Shown here: positions 47,237-57,434 of the stretch, piece after piece | Layout of the letters: each line of letters begins with the position of its first letter | Numbering within the stretch: the first letter of the stretch is position 1 | NCBI GenBank assembly: GCA_942491665.1 | Contig: CALOBR010000021.1 | Span: 306,596 to 370,595 of the forward strand | Reading direction: 5' to 3' | DNA length: 64,000 nt | From: CAVQGZ01 sp942491665 | GTDB lineage: Bacteria; Actinomycetota; Actinomycetes; Jiangellales; Jiangellaceae | The notes under the pieces: model-generated | What the model was told of the DNA's origin: nothing | What the model saw: the letters and a program-made list of their open reading frames with translations, nothing else | Databases searched by the model: none | Translations under genes and position numbers: made by a program

Positions 47237-48130
47237 ATGCCTTCCGCGCGACCACCGGCCTCAAACGGTCTTCTCATGTGTTTGTTTTTATTGTCTTTTT
47301 CGAGCACCGTCGTCGCTCAGATAGAGCCGACGGGCGAGGGCGAGATGATCGAGATCGGAGCGCCCGACGCGGACGGCGACGTGGAAGCCGGTGCACCAGG
47401 CTACGATCCCGAGTTGGACGAGGCGGCGCGCCTCACCTTCGTTCGAGCGCGTGAAGCCTTCGACGCGGGCGAGTACGAAGATGCGCTGCGGCGCTTTCGG
47501 CAGGCCTACGAGCTGAGCCCGCGACCCACCCTCCTCTACAACATCGCGGCGACGCTCGACCGACTGCGTCGAGACCAGGAGGCGGCCGATGCGCTGCGCG
47601 CCTACCTCGATGCGCTTCCTGATGCGCCCGACCGAACGGAGGTCGAGGCTCGGCTCCGTGTGCTCGACGCAACGATCGTGAGCGTCAGCAGCGGGAAGCC
47701 GACGAGCAGCGCGCAGCCGAGGAGGCACGTCGAATCGCGGAGCAAGAAGCTGCGGCCGCGGCGGCCGCCCTGAGCCACGTGGCTCACGCTCCGGTCTTCA
47801 CCCGGCCATCGCCATCGGCGTCGGCGGCGCCGCGCTCGTAAGCGGCGCGCTGATCATCTGGTCGGGACTCAACGCGAGCAGCCGGAACGACGACTACGAG
47901 GCCTACGCGACCGGACCCGGAGCGACCTACGACGTGGCCAAGGCGATGTATGACGACACTCGCTCGGCCGAGCGCCGAACGAACGCGCTGATTGGCGTCT
48001 CGCTTGTGCTGGCCGCCGGTTCCGCGGTGCTCTTTGTGTTCACCGACTTCGGCGGCGACGAGGACCAAGTCGCCGTCGGCGCTGCCCCAACCCAGGGTGG
48101 CGGTCTCATCACCGCGGAGGTTCTTTCTGA
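47237..48130 (+). CDS. TPR-repeat protein with C-terminal membrane segments, frame-broken
   Basis: From ATG 47237 a signal-like segment (LLMCLFLLSFSSTVVAQ) leads to an acidic linker and about two TPRs (TFVRAREAFDAGEYEDALRR, LLYNIAATLDRLRRDQEAAD). After shifts near 47,680 and 47,790 come an EEARRIAEQEAAAAAAA helix and two hydrophobic segments (IAIGVGGAALVSGALIIW and ALIGVSLVLAAGSAVLFVF) around a polar loop. Exported TPR proteins of this layout are common in myxobacteria; the function is unknown. The end lies at or next to the lipoprotein ATG (48130), so the two are coupled. An in-frame ATG at 47222 is an alternative start. Confidence 0.7.
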
Positions 48131-49191
48131 TGACCCGACATTCCCTCAAGCTCGCTCTTCTCTTCGCCACCGGCTGCAGCCTCGCGGATCCAGCGCTCTA
48201 CGAAGCGCTTGGGAACGACGCCGCGGCACCCGATGCGCCATCGCCGGTCGAGAGCGGAGTCGACACGAACACAACGGTCGAACAAGACGCGGTGGATGAA
48301 TGCGGCGCTGGTGGAGGTACCGTCATCGACTCCACTCGCATCGGGCTGATGATCGACACGGAGGTGCTCTCCCCGCGGGTCGATGTCACCTCCTCTTGCG
48401 GCATCGCCAGCCGCGGCTCCGATGGGTTCATTGGAATCGACGTGCAGGCCGGGCAGGTCTGGCACTTTCATCTTAAGGTGCTTGGCCGAGTCGACCGGAA
48501 TCCCTCCATTTACTTGCTGCGCGAGGCCGGGGGCGGAGGTTGCAACACGCGTAGCTGCGAGCAGGTCGCCGACACGTGCACCGGGCCCGGCGAGGAGCAC
48601 TTTGCTTTCGTCCCGAACGCACCCGGGCGCTGGTACATTGGTATCGACGATGGGGAAATGGGCGGCGCCCCAGTACGAACTCGATGCCTACCTGACCCTC
48701 TGCAACACGGAAGAGACCGAACACGGAGAAAGCTGCGACGGCAATGGCGGAGTCCGCGACCCGAACTGCAGCGACCAGTGTCGGGTCATCCTGAACGACT
48801 CCAACCGGCGGGAGACCTTCCCAAACCAGAACTTCGTCGAGGCCAACGACCTTGAGCTTGGCGCCGATCGCACCTTGGTGATCAATGGCAGCGTCGGCGA
48901 CAGCACGAGCCAGTGCGCCTATCCCGACATGTTCACGATCCTGATTCCGGCGGAAGCTCGTTTCCTGGTTCGCCCCGAAACGCACGGCGGCAGCCGACGC
49001 GCGCTACGACCTGACTCTCCTCACCCCCTTCTGGGAACGTGCTCACCGGCGGCATGCGGAACGCCGACGGCTGCCCGTTCATCGATCAAGAGCTCATGCC
49101 CGGCCGCTACTTCATCCGCGTCGACATGCGTCCCTTTGGGGACACGCTCGTCACCAACTACCAGCTTCACTTTGAGGCGACACCGCTGTGA
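48130..49191 (+). CDS. Lipoprotein with Cys-rich motif, frame-broken
   Basis: Starts at ATG 48130 after CGGAGG. The signal MTRHSLKLALLFATGCSLAD carries a lipobox ATGC. Domain 1, to about 48,660, includes GFIGIDVQAGQVWHFHLKVL and ends FAFVPNAPGRWYIGIDD, like bacterial pre-peptidase C-type beta-sandwiches. A shift near 48,665 leads to SCDGNGGVRDPNCSDQCRV, a myxobacterial Cys-rich repeat, then a second sandwich (ADRTLVINGSVGDST); another shift near 49,000 gives ELMPGRYFIRVDMRPFGDTL. The stop overlaps the next GTG. It is probably a surface lipoprotein partnering the repeat protein downstream. No enzymatic motif is seen. Confidence 0.7.
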
Positions 49192-51536
49192 GCGCCTCGA
49201 AGCTCGCTCTGTTGATTGCGGCGTCCCTCACGCTCCTGCCGAGGTCGGCCCGCGCCCACGAGTACCTGGCGCAAAACATCCCCAACCGGGTACTCGCCGA
49301 GTCGAGTGATGGACTCCAAAAGCCGTGCATCACCTGCCACAACAACCCGGATGGTGGCCGTGGTTGCCTTGAGTCAGGCGGCACGGCTCCATGTCTCAAC
49401 CCCTTTGGCATCGCGTTTCGGACCACGGTGCCTGCGTACACATGGTCCACTGCGCTTGCTGAAGCCGACTCGGACGGCGATCTCTTCACGAATGGCCAGG
49501 AGCTCCAAGAGCCGACGGGCAGCTGGGTTCTCGGCGACCCAGCACCGGGAAACGTGAGCTACGTAACGCGCCCAGGTTTGGCGACGGATTCGCCGGGTCA
49601 GGTGGATGACGACGGGGACGGCTACTGTTGGTTCGGGCAGGACTTGGACGGCAATGGCGACTGCGCGGGCGCGGGCGAAAACAACGGTGAGCTCGACTGC
49701 AACGACGACGCCAGCGATGTGAACTCGGGCGAAGCAGAACGCTGCACGGACGACATCGACGCAGACTGCAACGGCCTCCCCACGCTCCGCGACCCGGCGT
49801 GTGCCTCGGTGGTGGACCGCGATGGCGACGGCTACTGTCCTACCGGCCGTGACATGAACCGTGACCGCGACTGCATCGACGTTGGCGAGATGAGCGCGGA
49901 CATGGACTGCGACGACGAGAGCATCACGGTCTTCCCGGGTGCACGGGAGAACTGCATCGACTCGCTCGACAACAACTGCGATGGCGACACGGACGTGGCG
50001 GACGCGATGTGCAACGGCGACGCCGACGCGGACAACGATGGATACTGTCCGATCGGTCGTGATCTCAACGACGATGGGGACTGTCTTGATCCCGGCGAGT
50101 CCGACGAGGGCTACGACTGCGACGACACCGATCCGCTCGCCAACCCGGATCAGGCCGAGGACTGCGGCGACCTGATCGACAACGACTGCGATGGTCTGCC
50201 CAACTTCCTCGACGACGAGTGCGCGGGGGTCTTCGACTCGGACGGGGACGGGCACTGCCCAGAGGGTGTCGACTTGAACGGGGACAACGACTGCGTTGAC
50301 CCGGGCGAGGCGGACGGCCCGAGGGACTGCAACGACATGGACCCGCGGATTAGCCCGAGCGTCATGGAGGTCTGCACGAACCGCTCGGACGACGACTGCG
50401 ATCTCATCATCGATCTCCTGGACCCTGACTGCGTCGGCTACCTGGACATGGACTCGGACCGCTACTGCTTCGTAGGCTTCGACATGAACCGAGATGGCGA
50501 CTGCGCGGACGAGGGCGAGTTGGGCGGAGGGGCCGACTGCGACGACGCGAACCCGATGGCCTCACCCGACTTCGAGGAGATGTGCCTCAACGGATTTGAC
50601 GACAACTGCGACGGCAGCCGCGATGGGAACGACCCATCCTGCGCGCCCGACTATTTCGACTACGACCACGACGGATACTGCCGAATCGGTCGGGACCTCG
50701 ACGGAGATGGGACATGCGATGGCGCGGGCGAACAAGAGGGCCCGGGCGATCTTGTCGGAGCGGACCCGAGCATCTACCCCGGCGCGCCGGAGAACTGCAT
50801 CGATCGCAAGGACAACGACCAGGACGGCCAAATCGATACGGCAGACGACGACTGCACAGCCGATGTGGACGCGGACATGGACGGCTATTGTCCCCTAGGA
50901 CAGGACTTGAACGGCGACGGGGACTGCCTCGACGATGGGGAGAACCTCGCGGTCAGCGACTGCGACGACACGGACCCAGAACGGAACCCGGGCTCGATGG
51001 AGATGTGCCTGAACGGCGGTCGAGACGACGACTGCGACGGCGAGCCGGACCTCTTCGACAGTGACTGCGTCCATCTCTTGGACCGGGACGGGGACGGGTT
51101 CTGCGGGTTCGGAATCGATGACAACGGCGACGGAGACTGCTTGGATCTCGACGAAGATCGCTTTGGCATGGACTGCAACGACCTCAACGCGATGGTCGGG
51201 CCTCGTTCGCGGGAGATCTGCGACGACGGCATCGACAACGACTGCGACATGACCGTCGACGTGAACGACTCTCAGTGTGAATGCACCGACGACTCGCTCT
51301 GCGACGACGGCGACGATTGCACGATGGACCGATGCGACGACGACATGCGGAACTGTGAGTACGTCGCCGTTCCGATGTGCGGCGGCGACGGAGGAGTGAC
51401 GGCCGACGGCGGCGTTGAAGGGGGCGGCGACAATGGGTGCGGATGCACCGCCGCAGGCGCCCCGACCCAGCATGGACTGTGGGTCATCGGGCTGCTCGTC
51501 GGGCTAGTCGTTCGGCGCCGAAGAGCGCGCTCGTAG
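49188..51536 (+). CDS. MopE-like protein with eight metal-binding repeats and MYXO-CTERM tail
   Basis: An intact 782-residue protein from GTG 49188, coupled to the lipoprotein stop. Signal peptide about 1-23 (ARA-HEYLA); a CITCH motif at residues 47-51; then, from about residue 140, eight repeats of about 68 residues each. Each repeat has two Asp-rich EF-hand-like loops (D-DGDGYC and DLNGDGDC), a DCDD-DP segment, a central Pro and EXC, then DN-CDG. Repeat 6 has lost two cysteines. A last Cys-rich stretch (CDDGDDCTMDRCDDD) precedes GCGC, a hydrophobic helix and RRRRARS: a MYXO-CTERM sorting signal. It is likely surface-anchored and calcium-binding. The MopE relation to copper is family knowledge, not shown here. 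Confidence 0.88.
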   Translation: MSASKLALLIAASLTLLPRSARAHEYLAQNIPNRVLAESSDGLQKPCITCHNNPDGGRGCLESGGTAPCLNPFGIAFRTTVPAYTWSTALAEADSDGDLFTNGQELQEPTGSWVLGDPAPGNVSYVTRPGLATDSPGQVDDDGDGYCWFGQDLDGNGDCAGAGENNGELDCNDDASDVNSGEAERCTDDIDADCNGLPTLRDPACASVVDRDGDGYCPTGRDMNRDRDCIDVGEMSADMDCDDESITVFPGARENCIDSLDNNCDGDTDVADAMCNGDADADNDGYCPIGRDLNDDGDCLDPGESDEGYDCDDTDPLANPDQAEDCGDLIDNDCDGLPNFLDDECAGVFDSDGDGHCPEGVDLNGDNDCVDPGEADGPRDCNDMDPRISPSVMEVCTNRSDDDCDLIIDLLDPDCVGYLDMDSDRYCFVGFDMNRDGDCADEGELGGGADCDDANPMASPDFEEMCLNGFDDNCDGSRDGNDPSCAPDYFDYDHDGYCRIGRDLDGDGTCDGAGEQEGPGDLVGADPSIYPGAPENCIDRKDNDQDGQIDTADDDCTADVDADMDGYCPLGQDLNGDGDCLDDGENLAVSDCDDTDPERNPGSMEMCLNGGRDDDCDGEPDLFDSDCVHLLDRDGDGFCGFGIDDNGDGDCLDLDEDRFGMDCNDLNAMVGPRSREICDDGIDNDCDMTVDVNDSQCECTDDSLCDDGDDCTMDRCDDDMRNCEYVAVPMCGGDGGVTADGGVEGGGDNGCGCTAAGAPTQHGLWVIGLLVGLVVRRRRARS

Positions 51537-52377
51537 GGGCAGGAAAACCCCTCGAGCAGCTTGTTGATCGTAGTTTGGCCGACGGGCTCGATGGCGGGCC
51601 TCGATCATCGGGATGCTGATGAAGCGAAACATGAGAGTGATGGCGAGCGCACCCGTCACGCGCCACCACTCGCCACCGACCGCGAGCGAGAAGAAGTAGA
51701 GGCCCCACCAGAAGAGCGCCTCGCCGACGTAGTTGGGGTGACGCGAGTAAGCCCAGACGCCCGTGTTCAACACACTGCCCTTCGCGGGCTTCGAGATCCG
51801 GTAGTCGTGCAGCTGGCGGTCGGAGACTTGTTCAAGGAGGATGGCGCCGCCGGTCACGACGACCGCGACAATATCCCAGCCGGAGAGCGGCGCGTCGGTA
51901 GTGAGTGCGGCGTGGGCCGGGAGAAGTCCGGCGAACACCTGAACCGTCGGAAAGAGGTGAATGCCACCCAGGTTCACGACGGGCCATAGTTTTCCGGTCT
52001 TGTTTCGCAGGTCGACGTAGCGCCAGTCCTCGTGGTCCATTCCAGTCCACCCGCGCGCCCAATTGTAGGTCAGCCGTACACCCCACCAGGACACGAGCGC
52101 ACACACCAAGGCGACGCGCCAGGGGTTCGCACCGCCCAACACCCCCCAGACGACAACGAGCGCGATCGGCGCAACGGACCAGTACGCGTCGTACGCGCTC
52201 AACTTCACCACAACACGCTGAAGACGAACACGGCGAGGGTCGCGACAATGTCGAGCGCCAGACTCCCAGGGAGAGTCATCGGGTCGAGAGGAGGAGGAAA
52301 GCGGCCAGCGCTGCGACGAGGAGCGCGACGACGTAGACGGCAAGGATACGCAGCAGACCGGAGGATTTAGACGTCAC
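51504..52377 (-). CDS. DUF1295-family membrane protein, frame-broken at the N-terminus
   Basis: The main frame has six or so membrane helices and the family's conserved end: DYRISKPAKGSVLNTGVWAY, SRHPNYVGEALFWWGLYFFS and IPMIEARHRARRPNYDQQ. This is the steroid 5-alpha-reductase/isoprenylcysteine methyltransferase-like fold, where RHPNY-GE binds NADPH or SAM. The function in bacteria is not established. N-terminal helices (ILAVYVVALLVAALAAFLLL, DIVATLAVFVFSVLW) lie in other frames, separated by shifts near 52,285 and 52,205; GTG 52377 is the probable start. It is convergent with the repeat protein, overlapping it by 33 bases. Confidence 0.78.
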
Positions 52378-52454
52378 GCGCGGGAGTATGGGGTCGTCCG
52401 CAGGGTCGGCAAATCGACCCGCCGGACCGCGGCTCCCGGGTTGTCGTCGACCGG

Positions 52455-55120
52455 CTAGTGGGCCGCCGCCCAGCTCCGCCCGACACCAATGTCCACCACG
52501 AGCGGAACGCGGAGTTCGTAGGAATGCTCCATCGCGTCGCGAACCAGGGTGGTGAGCACATCGACCTCGTCCCTTGGAACCTCAAAGACCAACTCGTCGT
52601 GGATCTGGAGCAACATCCGTGACTGGAGCGAGCGCGCTTGGATCTCCCGGTCGATGCGCAGCATGGCCGCTTTGCAGATGTCTGCGCCGCTGCCCTGGAT
52701 GGGCGTGTTCGTGGCGATTCGTTCGCCGTAGGAGCGGTCGGAGAAGTTGTTGGAGGAAAGCTCAGGGATGTACCGACGACGACCCATAATCGTTTCCACG
52801 AAACGCGTCTCGTACGCGGTGGCGACCGTTGTATCAGCCAACGACGGACTCTGGTAGAGTTCGAAGTATCGCTCGATGTATTTCTTCGCCTCACTTCGCG
52901 TGATGCCCAGGCTCTACCCGAGCGCATTGGCTCCCTGACCGTAGACGGTCGCGAAGTTCACCGTCTTGCCGACGTTGCGCTGGACCTGGTCGACCTCACC
53001 TGGGTCGGGATTCCGAAGATCTCACCTGCCGTGCGGCGATGGACATCGATGCCGCGGGTGTAGGAGTCCACGAGCACTTCGTCGCCGGACATGTGCGCGA
53101 GGATGCGAAGCTCAATCTGACTCCAGTCGGCGGACATCATGGTCCCACCCCGCCCGCGGCAGAAACGCCTCCCGAATGCGCTTCCCGTCTTCTGTTCGAA
53201 TCGGCGTTCGCTGGATGTCCGGGTTGGTGGTGATGAGCCGCCCTGAGGCATGCCCGCGGTTTGCTGGAACGTGCAATGCACTCGGCCGTCTTCGCCGATC
53301 GCCTCCTGGAGCACCCGTATGTACGTGTTGATGAGCTTGGCGAGCGCTCGCTGATCCATCACGAGCTTTGCGATGGGGTACTGCGGGGCGAGCTTTTCGA
53401 GCACGTCCGCGGCCGTCGAATAACCTGTCTTCGTGCGCTTGACGACCGGGATCCCCATTTCGTCGAAGAGGACCTCCCCGAGCTGCTTCGGTGAACCGAT
53501 GTTGAATTTGCGGCCGGCGATCTCGTGAATCTCAGCCTCGACCGCTTTCTTCCGAGCTTCGAACCCCACCCCGAGCCGCTCCAGTTCGTCGGCGTCCACT
53601 CGGACTCCAGCGAGCTGCATGCGTGCGAGCACCTCGGCCATCGGGAGTGAGAGCTGCTGAAGGTTGTCGGACTGGCCCTCATCGACCAGCGCAGCGGCGA
53701 GCAAGGGCCAAGCCTCCGCGACGGTCGACACCAGATGACACGCGTAGTCGCTCACCCTCTCCAGCGAAAGCGCCTCGACCGACTGGAGCTTCTTTCCACT
53801 TCCCACCAAGTCCTTGCGGGAGGGGAGCGTTCGGTGAAGCCAGCTGCGACAAATCTGGTCCAGTCGATGCGGGATGTCCCTCGTCGGATCGATCAGGAAC
53901 GAGGCCAGGCGAGTGTCGCCAACAACGCCCCGCAGCTGCATGTTCTCCCGCATGATCAGGCAATGCAGGTCGCGTACGTCGTGGCCGATCTTTCGTAGGT
54001 CTTCGTCCTCGATCCATGAGCGCACCAATTCGAGCGCGGGGTCACCCAGCCCCCCCTGACCGCGCAATGGCAGGTAACGGGCAACCGTACCCTCGGCGGA
54101 GAGGGGACTGAGCGCAGCCAACGAACGCTCCCTCCATGGCGGAAGGTTCATCGTACACGGGAAGCAGAGCGAGCGCGTCGTGTCCTTCCTTGACGTTCTG
54201 GACGAACTCCGCGGCTGACTGCTCGTCGGCAAAGGCCGCAAAATCGCCTGCGTCCGCATGGGCCTGTGCGTCATCCCCGCTGAGCAACGAGAAGAACTCC
54301 AGTTCACGATAGAGCGCGTCGACCTTTGCGTTGTCGACCGCTGGAACGAGCAGCTGGTTCACTTCCACATCGAGGGGGACACGTTGGTCGATCGTCACAA
54401 GCTCACGGGAGAGGCGCGCGTCGTCCGCGTGGGTCTCGAGGTTCTCCTTTTGCTTTCCTTTGAGCTCGGACGTGTGCGCGAGCACTCCGTCGGTCGCCGT
54501 ACTGCTCCAAGAGCGCCTTGGCGCTCTTGGGACCGATCCCTTTGACTCCTGGAATGTTGTCCGCCGCGTCACCGGTCAGCGCCAAGTAGTCGATGAACGA
54601 ACTCGGCGGCACTCCCCACTTCTTGCGCACGAGTTCCGCGTCGTACGTCACGTCCTTGGCCGTATCGACCATTCGTACCTGGTCGCCGATCAGCTGGGCG
54701 AAGTCCTTGTCGCCCGAAACGATGAACACCTCGTGCCCTGCTTCGACGGCCTCTCGGGTGAGGGTGCCGATCACGTCGTCGGCTTCGAAACCGCTAACGC
54801 TCATCATGGGAAAATCATGGGCTTCGACCACACGACGCACCCAAGGAAGCTGGACCCGCAGCTCACTCCTCATCGGCGGTCGCTGTGCCTTGTACTCGGC
54901 GAAGCGCTCGTCTCGAAAGGTGGGCCCCGGAGCGTCAAAGATGACGACACCCAGGTCCGGCGTCTTGCCGGAGAGTAACTTCGAAACATCGGCGCGAAGC
55001 CATACGTCACGTTGGTCGGCACTCCGTCGAGGTACTGAAGGTGCTCGGGATCGCGAAGAACGCGCGAAAGACGATCGCGGTGCCGTCGATTAGAATGACC
55101 CTTTTTGCGCCATGGCGCAT
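52455..55120 (-). CDS. polA: DNA polymerase I, frame-broken
   Basis: Start ATG 55120: RVILIDGTAIVFRAFFAIPS, the 5'-nuclease N-terminus, then VSGFEADDVIGTLTREAVEA, FIVSGDKDFAQLIGDQ and DYLALTGDAADNIPGVKGIG. The middle 3'-5' exonuclease-like domain follows. The polymerase domain has LEKLAPQYPIAKLVMDQRAL, motif A MMSADWSQIELRILAHMSGD, the finger motif NVGKTVNFATVYGQGANALG and motif C MLLQIHDELVFEVPRDE. It spans 2,666 bases, about 888 codons, which fits. At least seven shifts occur (near 55,015, 54,905, 54,470, 54,110, 53,230, 52,995 and 52,905). It is essential for Okazaki maturation and repair, so sequence error is likely. Confidence 0.94.
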
Positions 55121-55361
55121 GGTAGATCGGGCCCAGCGCAAACGGTAGGTGTGGACCACACCTGATTGGCCGCTGGAGCCCAGATTGAGGCGCGGTGGCC
55201 ACGCCTCGAGGAATTCGAGGGCAGGTTCAGAACACCCAGAGCAAGGCGTAGAGCCCGATTAGGCCAGGAGCGGCCCACCAGCCGCTCGCGCGTAGTACAA
55301 TGGGGAGGTGCGAAAGGCGGACGCGGCGTGACTCTGGCTCAAGCCTCGGGGAGGCGGGTCG

Positions 55362-57215
55362 ATGAGCGACTCGGATCGGACGATCGACGACCGGCTGGAA
55401 CCGAAGCGCGAAAGCGTGCAGGGGCGACCGGCGGTCCATCGGCTGAAGGCCCCAGCGGCCGACGCGGCGCCCCCTAGCATCCCTCCCACCAACCTCTCGT
55501 TCGGAGCTGCTCTCCTCGAAGCCGACGAGCCGCAGCCAGGTTCCTGCTTCAGGCGACCGAGCACTGGCGGCAGTAGAGGTCGGTCACATCATGTGGGACG
55601 GGTGGGTCGGCTGCAATTCGCGTCGGCGTGCAGCACTCCCTACGTCGCGAGGTCGCCATCAAGACCCTACTGTCCGAATACGATGGGCAGCAGGACCTCT
55701 TGCTTCGCGAGGCCTACATCACCGGAGCGCTCGAGCACCCCAACATCGTCCCCGTTCACGACCTCGTCTTTGACGACGAGGACCGTCCGCAGCTCGTGTT
55801 GACCGCATCGAGGGACGGTCTTGGTACGGTCTCATTCGACATCGGGAGCACATCCCGGAGGAGAACCGCGCGGACCTGGTCGAGTGGCACATCAGGGGGT
55901 GATCAGCGTGATGCGAGCGGTGTCCTTCGCGCACCAGCGCCGCGTGTATTCACCGAGACATCAAGCCTTCGAACGTGATGGTCGGCCGTTTCGGCAAGGT
56001 GTACTTGCTGGATTGGGGGTTGGCCGTCTCCCTGAAGGAGCACGACGACACCTTCCCGCAGGCAAAGCAGGGAGGTCGCGGGAACGATGGCCTACATGGC
56101 GCCCGAACAGTGCGAGGGCGACGCGTCGTAGTTCGGCGAGGCGACCGACGTCTACCTGCTCGGCGCGAGTCTCTGGCACGCGCTCTATGGCGCCCCTCCT
56201 TGGCGGCCGTTGCCTGGTGGCGAACGAGAGCCATGGCCGTCGGAACAGACGGTTCCAGCGGAACTGAGGGCCATCCTTGATCGGGCGATGGCCCCCGCAA
56301 TCGGCGATCGGCACCGGGACGTGGACGAACTACGAAAGGACCTCGAGCGCTTCCTGCGCCAACGGGAGTCCTACGTGTTGGTGGACCGCGCCGTCCGCCG
56401 GGCACGGGTCGCCGAACGAGCTCGCGAGGCCGGAGACTACGACACAGCCGAGTTCTCTGCGACTGAAGCCGCCGTCATGTTTCGCGCAGCGCGTGATGCG
56501 TGGCCCGACAATCCGGCGGCGATCCGAGGTGAGCTGGACCTTGTTCGTGAAGGAATTCGCGATGCGCTCAAGCGTAGTCTCCCAGACGTAGCGAGCCGCC
56601 TGCTTGCGTCCACTGCGATCGTTCCAGACGACATCCGGCGCGAAGTCGAAGAAGCGACGGCTGCAAGCAAACGCTGCCACTGCTCGACTCAATGCGCTCG
56701 AACGTGAATCGGACAAACGCGTCGAGGTAGAGTTTCGGCGATTTGCGCTTCTCGCCGGTGGACTCGTCTGGGTTGGTATCTGGGTCGCCGGCGCGATCAC
56801 TGAAGACCTCCGCGTTGTGCTCGGCTGTCTCGTGGTGCTGCTCATCTTTTCTGGTGTTGCCGCGGCGGCGACCTCACGGCGCTGGCAGCGCAATCACTTC
56901 AACCGCGCGACCGTCTCCAGCTGGCTCGTCGCGGCCGCCGCGACAACCTCGCTCGTTGGGATCGCCTTTCTTCAGGGCTCGTCGTACCTGGATTTCGCAC
57001 CCATTGTTCTGCTCCTCTTTGCGTTCGGTGCCTCGATGGGGGCCGTCACCCTCGACCGGCGGGCGGGATTCTACGCGCTCGCCTGGGTCGGAACCGTGCC
57101 TCTGGCCGTGGCCTGGCCAGGGATGGGCCCCTGGCTGGTGGTGATCGGAAACGTTGCAATGATCGGGATGGGCGCGATCATCAACGTTCAGAATCAACGG
57201 GCATCCGAGCCATAA
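55362..57215 (+). CDS. Ser/Thr protein kinase with polytopic C-terminus, frame-broken
   Basis: Start ATG 55362 after GGGGAGG. About 80 disordered residues lead to a garbled glycine-loop region, then the catalytic Lys in HSLRREVAIKTLLSEYDGQ, ALEHPNIVPVHDLVFDDEDR, a catalytic loop split at DIKPSNVMVGRFGKVYLLDW (DWG instead of DFG), GTMAYMAPEQCEGD and TDVYLLGASLWHALYGAPPW. A coiled region (ARLNALERESDKRVEVEFRR) links to about six hydrophobic helices ending at 57,213. An amber codon (about 56,126-56,128) sits between GDAS and FGEATDVY, probably a miscalled TAC. Frames break near 55,600, 55,820-55,960, 56,075 and 56,670. Confidence 0.82.
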
Positions 57216-57434
57216 GTGCCTCTCGTGGCGCTAGAGCGCATGTGACAACCGCCGCCACGCGTCGTGAGAACACCATCCAAGACCATCGTCTCGCCCTAGA
57301 TGTCTAGGCAATCCTTCGGCTCGTACACGCGCATTACCTGGCCCACTCGTCACGGATCGGCAGCAGGCGTTATGAGTTGTGCTCTGATGCCGAATCATGG
57401 CCGAAGTCCCTCGTGCGGGTTAGGATGGGCGGAA

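Noticed and set aside
48600..48800. A frame continuing to about 48,855 from the lipoprotein start
   Set aside because: After 48,665 it becomes Arg/Pro-rich nonsense, while the adjacent frame carries the natural Cys-rich continuation.
55227..55439. A short minus-strand frame ending in a hydrophobic stretch (GWWAAPGLIGLYALLWVF)
   Set aside because: It overlaps the start of the kinase gene and has no ribosome site. The hydrophobic end is suggestive, but support is too thin to call a gene.
56120..56134. Stop-codon readthrough (TAG) as recoding in the kinase gene
   Set aside because: No recoding signal is evident, and the same gene has several frame errors. A miscalled TAC is simpler.
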